From positions 1,467,780-1,531,779 of the forward strand of contig OX621173.1 in the NCBI GenBank assembly GCA_951640195.1: 64,000 nt of DNA, written 5' to 3'. This document shows, in pieces, positions 45,015 through 54,819 of this stretch (its first letter is position 1; each line of letters begins with the position of its first letter). The stretch is from Porpolomopsis calyptriformis (taxonomy: Eukaryota; Basidiomycota; Agaricomycetes; Agaricales; Hygrophoraceae). Both the position numbers and the translations under genes were made by a program. The notes under the pieces were generated by a model. The model had not been told where the DNA came from, did no database searches, and saw only the letters and a program-made list of their open reading frames with translations.

Positions 45015-45824
45015 TAGTGGTTGACTTCCCATAAGAATTTTTTATTATGGGATATAATAAAATCAATGAGTATATAATATAAAAGGAAATTGGCCGACAT
45101 GCTGTTCGGAGTTTGAGATCATAATCCTACCGCCTGTCAAACATAACCCATTCATAAACCTTAATCTGTTCGAGGGGGTCAACCCCCTCAAACAAATATT
45201 CCGCTTGCTCATAAAACACTTTTGGTAAGTGTTCATCCTAATCTGGTGAACTGTAACTGTGCTGACCCCCTCACCTTTGCTCATTGTCCCTGCCATTCAT
45301 AGGGGGATGTATGAATGATCCTTCCACGCCAATCTGTTGGGATTGGCTGCTCCCACCTCAAAGCTTATCGGTGAGGCCTCACTGATTTTTCTTCTTGTTT
45401 TTGTGCTCATCTGAAATCTTGTGGTGGGCCAGACCAATTCCACAATGACCATCTCCCTCTTGGTGCCACTACGGCCCCCCACACCTGGTTCTCAACTGAC
45501 CGATCTCCCATCGGCACCGATGTGGTTCCGCTTGCCCAACACTAATGGTATTGGAAGGGGCATAGTGTCTTTTGTGGCGTATTTTTTATTGGTGAGCTTT
45601 TCTGTGTCTTTTTGTCCTTCGTGCCTGCCTGACTTTGCCCGGTCCAGCTCTTTTGGTCATGCGCCAAACTACTCCCCCACCCTCCATTCTTCAAACAGAG
45701 CACAGCGCTTGCATTGGATCCGACAGTATGTACTTCTCCACTATAAAATTGTCTCGCCTTCATTCTTTGTTATCATAGATATCTGTCCGCTCATTTTCAC
45801 TCACTATCTACGCTCGCTTGTATT
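45015..45824. other. 5' subterminal region of Harbinger element
   Basis: From the left inverted repeat to the ATG of the DUF6818-like gene. It contains a GAGGGGGTCAACCCCCTC palindrome near 45172-45190, a second GACCCCCTC near 45263, and a TATAAAATT box near 45743. The open stretch at 45421-45906 is not credible as a gene. Confidence 0.5.
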
Positions 45825-46321
45825 ATGTCTCAACAACCTTTCCAGCACTCGTTTCTGCCAATGCAAAACCATGATGGAGTCCCAGGAGCCTACCCAACAG
45901 ACGTGAATAGCCAAACCTGGGTGCATCATACCGATGCACCCGCGCCAGTTTTTCATGCCAATTCGCAAGGGCTCATTTTATCGGTATGTGATCAAACATA
46001 TCTTCTGACATTCACTAATCTCTCTTAGCCTGTTGATCCATTTCACTTCCCACCCCCATCTGTTGCCCCCCTCCCTCTCAGTCAAGCCACGAACGTCACT
46101 GCACCCACGAAATCCTGGAAAGTCAAAATCCGTGACCCACCGCACAAACGCAAAGCCTCTGAGTGTCATGAAATTGGCATTCACTCTCTTAAAATTCCTC
46201 TCTTTTCTTTGTTCTTTTCCTTTCTTTTCTATGCCTGTTCTCTTTGGAAGGGGGGCTGTCTTTGTTGGCAGCGGAAACTACTTGTACAAAGGAGGAGTCC
46301 ATGTCCAACTAACTATTTATA

Positions 46322-47164
46322 CTAGTCTGTCTTGGCAATCTCCTGCACCATACTATCTCTCAAAAACTCTACTAAACTAGAAACTACTTGACCATCTAAA
46401 GCGGCCAATTTATTGCCCCAGTAGATTGCCCCATTAGTGTCACCACCGGAGGCCTGCAACTCGGCAGCCTTCCCCTCGACGAAACTCATCGCTATCTTTC
46501 TCGCTTCCTCACCCAACCAATCGTTGGTGGGACTCCATAACAAACTGGGAGGAACTTCTTCCTCCTCAATCTTAACATTGACGTTAGTCAACGACGACGT
46601 CAAATCTTCCACTAAGAATAAAGAGTCAACAATCACGAAGAGAGTGAGAGAATTGAGAGCTTACCACTAGATAAAGAACTCATTGGACCAGGGGTCCAAG
46701 GATGGAAAGGGGGACTGGCAGCCCAGTCGACTGCCTCCTTCTTGACAGAAGGGAGGGAGTCAGCCCACTTGTCAGACCCCCAATTAACCTGCTCCTCCAA
46801 AGGGAGCTGGGAAGTAGGGGGAGGGGCGTCATCATCCCAAGCTAAGAAAGGGAAAGCCTATTATCAACAAACACAGACTAATAAAGACAAAACAAAATAC
46901 TCACCAAGCGGATCCTCCATCAACCCACAAGCATGCTGGATTGGCCAGCGAACGAACGGACACTTCTTGACTTTGTGCTTGCCACCGCAAGCGAAGCAGG
47001 AGAAGGAAGACCAACAGAGGTCAGCATCAGAGGTCAGCATCGGAGGGGATGCACTGGAGGTAGTAGTGAAACGAATCGCAATCGAGAAAGACAGGAGCAG
47101 TGCGGTGCACCACTCCAGACTGCTTGAAGAATCGGACGTAGTGGCCTTGGTGGGAAGGAGTCAT
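46322..47164 (-). pseudogene. Zinc-knuckle-type three-exon gene of element C
   Basis: Exons: 47164-46905, 46841-46665, 46611-46322, with GTGAGT/GTAAGC donors and TTAG acceptors. Exon 1: MTPSHQGHYVRFFKQSGVV, then CFACGGKHKVKKCPFVRWP (C-x2-C-x3-H-x4-C). Exon 2 is Pro/Asp/Trp-rich (WDDDAPPPTSQLPLEE). Exon 3: NVNVKIEEEEVPPSLLWSP and AIYWGNKLAALDGQVVSS, ending EIAKTD-TAG. This is the least decayed copy, but a 13-bp tandem duplication (47016-47028 and 47029-47041) shifts exon 1 just before the knuckle. The promoter has CATATAAAAGG. Conservation of all three exons across diverged copies argues the protein was once under selection. Function unknown. Confidence 0.7.
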
Positions 47165-47362
47165 GATGATTGACAAGGATTGAACTGAAGCATAGGGATA
47201 CAACCCCACACCTTTTATATGCTCAGACACAAAGGGAAGACCAAAAGGAGGTTCCTCAGTCAAAGAAGAGAAACCCGATACGCCGGGCAAGAGATAGAAA
47301 CAACAGTGATCTCATGACCAGAAGAACAACAGAAATCAGTCATGAGATAACACAGCCTCAAT

Positions 47363-47530
47363 CTGCGGAAGGCTATGCCCTATAGAATTGAGTCATCAGA
47401 AGTACACAGCCTTCCGCAGGATGACTAGGAACAATGGCAAACCTTAATCGGAGGCTGTGAACAATAGAAAATGGGGTGACTGCGGAGGCTGACTCATAAT
47501 GACTCCTACTTTAGAAATACTATATAAACC
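47363..47530. promoter_or_regulatory. Divergent promoter of element C: palindrome, TGACTCA and TATA
   Basis: CTGCGGAAGGCT (47363-47374) and AGCCTTCCGCAG (47408-47419) form a perfect 12-bp inverted repeat with a 33-bp loop. TGACTCA (47490-47496, Gcn4/AP-1-type) stands just before CTATATAAACC (about 47519), which faces the terminal ORF at 47671. Confidence 0.6.
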
Positions 47531-47670
47531 CTGAGGGCGAAGCGGATCATCACTTCATCCTCCTGTGAGATTACTTGTAGTAGCACGAACGCAATCAGAA
47601 ACATCAGACTTCTTTTCCTTCAGAACAAGAAAAGAGAAACATAAACCCATAACTACTGAGCCAATCGTTC

Positions 47671-47853
47671 ATGCCCAAATTCCCTAAACTCTCAGCAGAG
47701 GCACGCAACGGATTTAACCCACAGAACAACTTCTTTGTAGAAGTAAAACTTAACTCAGAGGGAATCATCACCCTTTACGAGGACGTCCCCGTCAGAACTT
47801 TCTTCTACATCCTACTAGACTTATTAAGCTCTAAGGCCTGCCTTGTGATTGAC
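47671..47853 (+). CDS. Terminal open frame of element C, cut by chromovirus insertion
   Basis: MPKFPKLSAEARNGFNPQ, FFVEVKLNSEGIITLYEDV, SSKACLVID for 61 codons, then the chromovirus LTR begins. The remaining nine codons (EKTCNYSCD) are at 54825-54852, after the TTGAC duplication. In the uninterrupted state the frame would leave the element at ACC GAG GAG TCC, in the reading frame of the DUF6818-like gene. The open frame given by the LTR itself (CQRYIFFFSF...) is an accident of insertion. No known domain. Confidence 0.65.
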
Positions 47854-48212
47854 TGTCAGAGATATATTTTTTTCTTTTCCTTTGCTCGTCTATTCCCATT
47901 TACATCAGACAGTTTACACCAATAGCCACTTAGCCACCCAAGCTCCGCTTAGTAATACAAGGTGACCAAGCCATATCTATATTTAGTCAACCATCACTCT
48001 CCTTATCTACATGACTCATCCATAGTCGTTACGACTCACACGTAGTCAATATGACTCATACTTAGCTAGTATATAAAGCTAGCAGTAGATAGACTTAGGA
48101 TAAGTCTGTTTCTTTCGTTAACACCCCAATCAGTAGTCTTCCAACCCTTTAAAACCCTACACCCAGAGCCTGAAGTAAAACCTTGCAATCAACCCTAGAC
48201 TGCCGTCTAACA
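47854..48212 (+). repeat. 5' LTR of nested chromovirus
   Basis: 359 bp, TGTCAGAGATATA...CCGTCTAACA. It contains TGACTCA at 48012-48018 and 48052-48058, a TATATAAAG box near 48071, and AAGTCTGTTTCTT (48102-48114) about 30 bp after it, a likely transcription start. Confidence 0.95.
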
Positions 48213-48224
48213 AGAAACAGACTT
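48213..48224 (+). promoter_or_regulatory. Self-complementary primer-binding site
   Basis: AGAAACAGACTT directly follows the LTR and is the exact complement of AAGTCTGTTTCT at 48102-48113, placed about 30 bp after the TATA box, where the mRNA should start. This is the Tf1/sushi self-priming layout. With the last LTR base the match is 13 bp. Confidence 0.8.
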
Positions 48225-48392
48225 CCTTCTTGCTCACTCCACGCTATACAACCCCTACTCTGTCTGGCCAGTGCTGAAGGTCTTCACCCACGAGATCAAT
48301 TTCACCACCCAGACATTAACATCGATTAGGCTTGCTCTCTCCCCTTGTATTCCCGTCATGCCCCCCAATATCCAACTGCCACCGTTCCACCA

Positions 48393-49796
48393 ATGGTTTT
48401 GACTCGTTCATCATCCACTATCCCTCACCCTGCTATCCCTCTCTCCCAGGAAGGCTCTCTCCCTCCTGCCCCAGCTCCCTTCCATGACGAGATGGTTGAC
48501 CCTGCCCAAGAAGAAGAAGAAGAAGAAGAACAAGCGGGTCCCTCTCACTCAAAAGGGAAAGGTCGAGCTGAGGACAATGATGAGGATGAAGAAGAAGATC
48601 CACGCGTAGCCTTCGAGATTATGAAGCAGGATTATCAACAATTGCTGCAGGTCCAATAAGACCAAGCGCAAGCGAGTCATAGAATCGAACAACAACTCCA
48701 AGTATTGATGGCCAACCTCATAGGCCCCCAACCTGTCCCTGCCCCTCTTGGGCCATTTCCCCAACCCTTCCAAGCACCCCCAGTATTCCCCCAACCTGTC
48801 CCTGCCCCTGCCCCTGCCCCTGCCCCCGCCAAGATCAAAATGAACCCTCCTGACGAATTCTCTGGTGATCCCACCAAGCTTCGCAATTTCCTGCGTCAAG
48901 TGAAGCTGAACCATTTGGGATGACCAGGAATCTCAGAGGCCAACAAGATTATCTATGCCTTGTCGTTTATGATCGGAGGAAATGCAGAACCATGGGCTGA
49001 GCGTCAAGTAGACGCTTACACAACGTTGAACTGGGTTGGTGCTGATTGGGCTGTCTTTGAACAAGCCCTTACCCAAGACTTTGGAGACTTGGACCCCAAG
49101 TCAACTGCTCAACTGAAGATCAAGGACGTCAAGCAGTTCAACAAGAGCGCAGAGGAGTATAACATCAATTTCAATTGATGGGCCCATGATACTGGATACG
49201 GACAAGAAGCTTCGACGACTTTATATAAAGATGGACTCAACCCCTCCCTTTTGTGACAGATCTACCTTTCAGATCGTCAACCCACCACCCTCTTTGAATG
49301 GCAGTCTCGTGCTGCTGAACTTGACAGACGACATCAAGAATTTCTGGCTAGAACATCTTCTAAGCCCCAGACTCACAACACTCGCATCACTAACACCCCC
49401 TACCGACAAGGACCACCTGCTGGTCCCTCCACCTATTCCAACCCTGCTGCCCCCAGAATCAAACAAGAAGAAAAGCCTGCTTCACTAGGAGGAATTCCCA
49501 AAGGAGCATGTTTCAACTGTGGACGATTTGGCCACTTTGCCAGTTCTTGTCCCAATGCTCCTAGGACGAGTACTTCTGGTTCTGGAAGCTGCCCCTTCAC
49601 CCCAGCAGCTAGAGGTCGTGGAGGAAAGAAACCCGGTCAAGGAAGAAATGTTCGAGTTCTGGAGACCTCAGCCTCGATTGAGGAGGTCAACTCCAATGAA
49701 GATTCTCGTCAAGACTTCGAGAAGTGTGGTATCGTCAATTGGGAGCCTAAGAGGAAAGAAGAGCTGAAGAGAGCTTTGGAGAAACAGGGTTTTTGA
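48393..49796 (+). pseudogene. Gag of nested chromovirus, interrupted
   Basis: One frame of about 467 codons from MVLTRSSSTIPHPAIPL. An acidic run (EEEEEEEQ), Pro-rich linker (PAPAPAPAPAK) and capsid core (PDEFSGDPTKLRNFLRQVKL, SFMIGGNAEPWAERQVDA, FEQALTQDFGDLD) are followed by the knuckle CFNCGRFGHFASSC near 49510. It ends EKQGF-TGA. In-frame stops: TAA at 48658, TGA near 48921, 49177 and 49255. An earlier ATG at 48345 exists but is out of this frame's conserved part. Confidence 0.8.
49787..49793 (+). promoter_or_regulatory. Candidate -1 ribosomal frameshift site GGGTTTT
   Basis: In the gag frame the sequence is CAG GGT TTT TGA. The heptamer G GGT TTT fits X XXY YYZ and the gag stop follows at once (49794-49796). 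Pol is in the -1 frame and begins right here, so slippage would yield Gag-Pol. Confidence 0.7.
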
Positions 49797-52700
49797 ACAG
49801 TCCGGACAATAGCTCGTGCATTGCGGACTCCTTTTCTATGTGTACCACTACCCCTATGCAATCTATTTCCCAAATTCTTGGTGCACTTGATTCGAGCGAA
49901 GAAGCTTTAACCATACCCCTTTGGTTGGAAACCACAGACACTGGTAGACGAATTGCCGCCAGTGCATTGATAGACTCTGGCGCCTCTGGATGCTTTATAA
50001 ACTGGAATTTTGTGCAGGAGCGCGATATCCCTTTTTATCGATTGGAAGGACCAATCCCCGTGCGGAACGCAGATGGGACAGACAACCGAGGAGGTCCCAT
50101 CGAATATGCTGTAGACCTGTGGATGGAGACGCCGGATTTTCCTAGGGAACGAACCCATTTGGAAGTGACAAATTTAGGAGATATGATACAGGTTATCCTT
50201 GGCTACCTGTGGCTCAAACGTAACGATCCCCTGGTTGACTGGAAGGCTGGAACACTGACTTCACGTCAGACTATGGCCCCAACCAAGACTTCTCAGGCTG
50301 GAGTGATAGTGTCACGAGTAGGCTCTACATTGAATGGCGACTCCTACGCCAAGATTATCAGATTGGTCTCACTGGGAGACCATGCAAGACCCACTACCAT
50401 GGAGGAAGATATGAAGAAGTATGTGCCAAAGAAATACTGGAGGCACTGGAAGGTGTTTATGAAAACCACCTTCGATGAACTTCCCCCACGACGACCAGAA
50501 TTTGACCATGCAATCGATCTCGAACCTACCTTTAGACCCAAGATCGGAAAGGTGTACAAACTCACTGAGTACGAACAGGGAAAGCTGAATGAGTTCCTGG
50601 AGGAACAGCTTGCAAGTGGACGAATACGATGATCGAACTCCAAACAAGCTGCCTCCTTCTTCTTTGCTGCCAAAGGTGAAGAAGTTAATGCCCAAGGACA
50701 AGATGCTGGACTGCGTCCAATCCAAGACTATCGCTATCTGAATGCTCACACAATCCCAGACGCCTATCCCTTACCTCTCATCTCTGAGATTATTCAACAG
50801 ACCAAGTTATCAGAAGCGGAACTGTTCACAGTCATGGATATCCGATGGGGCTTTAACAATATTCGTATCAAAGAAGGAGACGAATGGAAAGGAGCCTTCA
50901 ACACTCGACGAGGGCTGTTCGAGCCCACCGTTATGTTCTTTGGAATGCGAAACTCGCCTGCCTCCTTCCAACGAATGATCGACGTTCTCTTCAAAGAGGT
51001 TATCGATTCCAAGCAGGTCCATATCTATATTGACGATATCCTGATCATGGGAAAGGACCTCACTGAACTCACCTATTGGACGGAACGAACTCTAGAGATC
51101 ATGGAGAAGAATCAACTGTCCTGCAAACCCGTCAAGTGCCAGTTCGAGAAAAAGGAAGTGATTTATCTGGGAATGATGATCTCAAAAGGCCACATTGCTA
51201 TTAACCCCAAGAAGGTTGAGGCGATCAGAACCTGGCCTATCCCCCAGAAAAAATGAGATCTCCAATCCTTCCTTGGCACTGCCAACTTTTGGCGGAGGTT
51301 TATCAAGGATTACTCCCTGATTGCTCGTCCTCTTAATGAGCTCCTATGAAAGGATCAAGAATGGATTTGGACCCCTAAGCAACAACGTGCTTTTGATACC
51401 CTCAAGAATGCGCTTACCTCTGCTCCTGTTTTGAGGACCCTGAAGCCAGACCTTCCTTACCTTCTGGAGACGGATGCTTCTGGTGTTGCACTGGGTGCAG
51501 TCTTGACCCAGAAAGAGAATGATGAAGAAGATTGGCATCCCATTGGCTTCTACTCCAAGACCCTCCTCCCAGCTGAACGAAATTACCCCACCCATGACCA
51601 AGAGCTTTTGGCCATCATATCTGCCTTGAATGAATGGAGATACCTTCTACAAGGGACATGACAGCCTATTATGATCAAGACTGATAACCGGTCCCTCCAA
51701 TATTTCATGACCAGTCATCAACTCTCCAGGCGCCAGGCTAAATGGTCTGAGTTTTTAGCTTGCTTTTGGTTCAGAATCAGCTACCAGCCTAGAATCAAGA
51801 ATAAGGCTGATGGACTCTCCAAGCGTCCAGATCATTACCCGGAGTCTTATGAGGAGGTGGAGGACAAGGTCCTTCTGCCAAAAGAACTTTTTATCAATGC
51901 GCTTTTCATCAATGCGATTATCAGTTTATTGTCCCCCAACTTTTTATCCAAGCTTTGTTTTCATTCCCCCCTACCCCTCAAGATCATGGCCAAAATTGAA
52001 GATCCCTCTTCCGGATACACCCACGTAGATGGCATTGTGCGCAATGCTGGAGATTGTATAGTTGTGCCAAAGGACGTATCTTTGCACACAGAAATTATTC
52101 GATTGACCCACGACACACCCACTGGTGGCCATCCCGGCATTGAGAAGACGAAGGAACTGCTCCTCCGTAATTATACATGGGAAGGTGCCCCACAAGATAT
52201 CACCAATTACGTGAAGTCCTGCCTTACTTGTCAACAGACCAAGGTTTATCCACAGAAACCCACTGGACTTCTCCAACCGTTACCCCCTCCTACTAAACCG
52301 TGGCAACAGATCACTGCTGATCTAATCGTGGAACTCCCTAATTCAAAAGGATTTGATGCTATTCTAGTTGTGGTGGACAGATTCACCAAACGGGCTCACT
52401 TCATCCCAACAACTGGAAACCTGTCTGCTAAAGGAACTGCTGCGCTGTTTCAAGAACATGTCTGGAAGCACCATGGATGGCCAGAGAAGATCATCACCGA
52501 TCGAGGAACCCAATTCTCATCAAAATTCGCTACGTCATTGAACGAACTCCTAGGAACCACTTCTGGGCTTTCTACTGCCTATCACCCCCAAACAGACGGA
52601 CAAACCGAACGAACAAATCAAGAGTTAGAGCAGTATGTACGGCTCTACACTAACTTCATGCAAGACGACTGGAAAGATTGGTTAGCTCTGGCGGAGTTCG

Positions 52701-53374
52701 CTTATAACAACCGAGAACATTCCTCCACTCACCAATCCCCCTTCTGGCTTGAATATGGCCGACACCCTCACACCCCCTTATCAGTTCCAACCCAAACCTC
52801 AAATCCCGATGCTAATGAGTTTTACATGCAGCTCACTAGGGCTAGAGAGAACGCTGAAGAGTCTCTCCAAAAGACCGCTAACTCAATGAAGCTCTACGCC
52901 AATCGAAAACGTCAAAAGGAACCCACGTTTTATGAAGGACAAAGGGTCTGGCTTGATGCCAAGAATTTGAAAACTGGCCGGCCCACAAAGAAACTGGATG
53001 TCCGCCGGCTCGGACCTTTTATAATTCTAAAACAAGTATCGCCTGTGGCTTACCGACTAAAGCTACCGCTGTCATGGAGGATTCATCCCGTGTTTCACGT
53101 TTCGCTACTCAAGGCTCTAGAAGAGAATCTCGATCTCCACCCCCCGATTGGAGAAGATGACAATCTCCGACCACCTCCAGATGTGATCGAAGGAGAGCCC
53201 GAGTATGAAGTGGAACGTATCTTAAATCACACCCCAGGAAAACGAAACCGACAATATCTAATCAAGTGGAAAGGCTACCCGATAGAGGCAGCCACCTGGG
53301 AACCACGATGGAACCTCAAACACACAAAAGACGTCTTAATGAATTATGAAAAGTCCATTCAAGCAGCGATTTAA
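49793..53374 (+). pseudogene. Pol of nested chromovirus with four TGA stops
   Basis: One frame of about 1193 codons and no indel. Protease ALIDSGASGCFIN; RT VMDIRWGFNNIRIKEG, RNSPASFQRMIDVLF, IYIDDILIMG; RNase H ETDASGVALGAVLTQ; integrase HPGIEKTKELL...CLTCQQTK, ITADLIVELP, TDRGTQFSS, YHPQTDGQTERTNQELEQY; chromodomain YEVERILNHTPGKRNRQYLI, KWKGYPIEAATWEP. Catalytic Asp residues visible in the protease, RT and integrase are kept. Stops: TGA near 50630, 51254, 51347 and 51659, the first at a probable Arg. The chromodomain puts it in the chromoviruses, which are known to target marked chromatin. Confidence 0.9.
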
Positions 53375-53488
53375 CTCTCTTTTACGAATACTACCGACAT
53401 CACGATTGTTGAATCTCCTTTTCTCCTTTTCAATCTCCGACAATTATAAGGACTTCCCCTTTCCAACAATCATCAAAAGAAGCACGAA

Positions 53489-54181
53489 ATGCCCTGTGAA
53501 GTTCGTTATGCCCGCAAGTCGACTGGGAGGCGTCCACCCCGAGGGAACCCCACTGCTTCTACCTCCAACCTTCCCCCTGATTCCTCTTCCTCCTCTTCCT
53601 CGTCTGACAGCGTCTTGGTTACCCGACGGTTCAAGAAGCTGAGACGACGTACCGACACTATCGACAAGCCGGGACGAAACTGTAACTACCGAGGGCTCCC
53701 CTTTGCCAAGGTCGAGCACCTATCTGGGTGCCCCGAAACCTACGTCCCTTTTATCTCTGGAGCACGTCGATGCGAACTTAACTACGACCATCACTGGTAC
53801 ACGTTCAACAAGGACAGCGACTTTGACGACAAGAAGAATCAACTTGAAGATTGGCTGGAGGTGTACCAAGTTGGGCGCCAACTTTTGATGGTTATACCGG
53901 ACCAGGATGAATCCGACGTCACCACCCCCACTATCCCTGAAGACCCCATCTCGCACTGCATCCATCGCGTCGCCGACCGACTCTATGCTGCCCGAAACGG
54001 GTACCGCTCGATGATGGATGCCAAGTACGAAAGGATCCTTGACCTGGAGGAGAATGCTATGATGTGTAGGGAGCTGGCTGAAACTTGGTTGCGACGTGCC
54101 CAGGAGTTGGATGGCCGTTACCACTGGTTTGACCCAGATGGACACCTGCTTCAACCCCCAGTTTATGATGGCGCAACCTAG
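53489..54181 (+). CDS. Extra intact ORF between pol and 3' LTR, unknown function
   Basis: 230 codons, MPCEVRYARKSTGRRPPRG... to QPPVYDGAT-TAG, 114 bp after the pol stop on the same strand and inside the retrotransposon. The N-terminus is basic (RKSTGRRPP), then a Ser run (about residues 32-40), RRFKKLRRR, a middle part with CNYRGLPFAKVEHLSGCPET and RRCELNYDHHWYTF, and a C-terminal part rich in Arg, Glu and Ala that could form a helix (DAKYERILDLEENAMMCREL). There is no signal peptide or membrane segment, so it is not an env in the usual sense. It has no internal stop although gag and pol next to it have eight. No family recognised. Confidence 0.75.
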   Translation: MPCEVRYARKSTGRRPPRGNPTASTSNLPPDSSSSSSSSDSVLVTRRFKKLRRRTDTIDKPGRNCNYRGLPFAKVEHLSGCPETYVPFISGARRCELNYDHHWYTFNKDSDFDDKKNQLEDWLEVYQVGRQLLMVIPDQDESDVTTPTIPEDPISHCIHRVADRLYAARNGYRSMMDAKYERILDLEENAMMCRELAETWLRRAQELDGRYHWFDPDGHLLQPPVYDGAT

Positions 54182-54460
54182 GGACCGGATGCTGTTTCCG
54201 AACGAACAGTATTCCTTACGCCTCCCTTCTGGATGTGTGGTTAGAGAAGGTGATATCTACTGGAGAGTTGAGGAAAAGTATACCTAGTGGATAGTCTTTG
54301 ATCCGACAACTATCCACTCATCCCTCCTCTTCATCGCTCACCCATCTCATCACCCCTCTACCCACCTCTACCATCCCTTTACACCTCCCCTTGACACCCT
54401 TCCTTCGCTTTGAAGGGTCTCCTCAAAATTCGGGACGAATTTCCTTTTTGTGGAGGTGAA

Positions 54461-54819
54461 TGTCAGAGATATATTTTTTCCTTTTCCTTTGCTCGTCTAT
54501 TCCCATTTACATCAGACAGTTTACACCAATAGCCACTTAGCCACCCAAGCTCCGCTTAGTAATACAAGGTGACCAAGCCATATCTATATTTAGTCAACCA
54601 TCACTCTCCTTATCTACATGACTCATCCATAGTCATTACGACTCACACATAGTCAATATGACTCATACTTAGCTAGTATATAAAGCTAGCAGTAGATAGA
54701 CTTAGGATAAGTCTGTTTCTTTCGTTAACACCCCAATCAGTAGTCTTCCAACCCTTTAAAACCCTACACCCAGAGCCTTAAGTAAAACCTTGCAATCAAC
54801 CCTAGACTGCCGTCTAACA
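54461..54819 (+). repeat. 3' LTR of nested chromovirus
   Basis: 359 bp. Compared with the 5' LTR: one T/C in the early T-run, two CG to CA changes near 54634 and 54649, one G/T near 54779. Preceded by a purine tract, followed by TTGAC. Confidence 0.95.

Larger units (their letters stand above)
47854..54819 (+). mobile_element. Complete Ty3 chromovirus (sushi/Tf1-like), 6.97 kb, with extra ORF
   Basis: LTRs of 359 bp (47854-48212 and 54461-54819) differ at four positions, two of them CG/CA. Flanking duplication TTGAC lies at 47849-47853 and 54820-54824. Order: self-complementary primer site, gag (48393-49796), slippery site, pol (49793-53374) with chromodomain, an additional ORF (53489-54181), purine tract (GTGGAGGTGAA), LTR. 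Gag and pol have several stops, mostly TGA, and no indels; the extra ORF is intact. It is the innermost and therefore youngest layer of a three-level nest. Confidence 0.95.

Noticed and set aside
45421..45906. 161-codon open stretch at the Harbinger left end
   Set aside because: It overlaps the leader and start of the better supported DUF6818-like gene in another frame.
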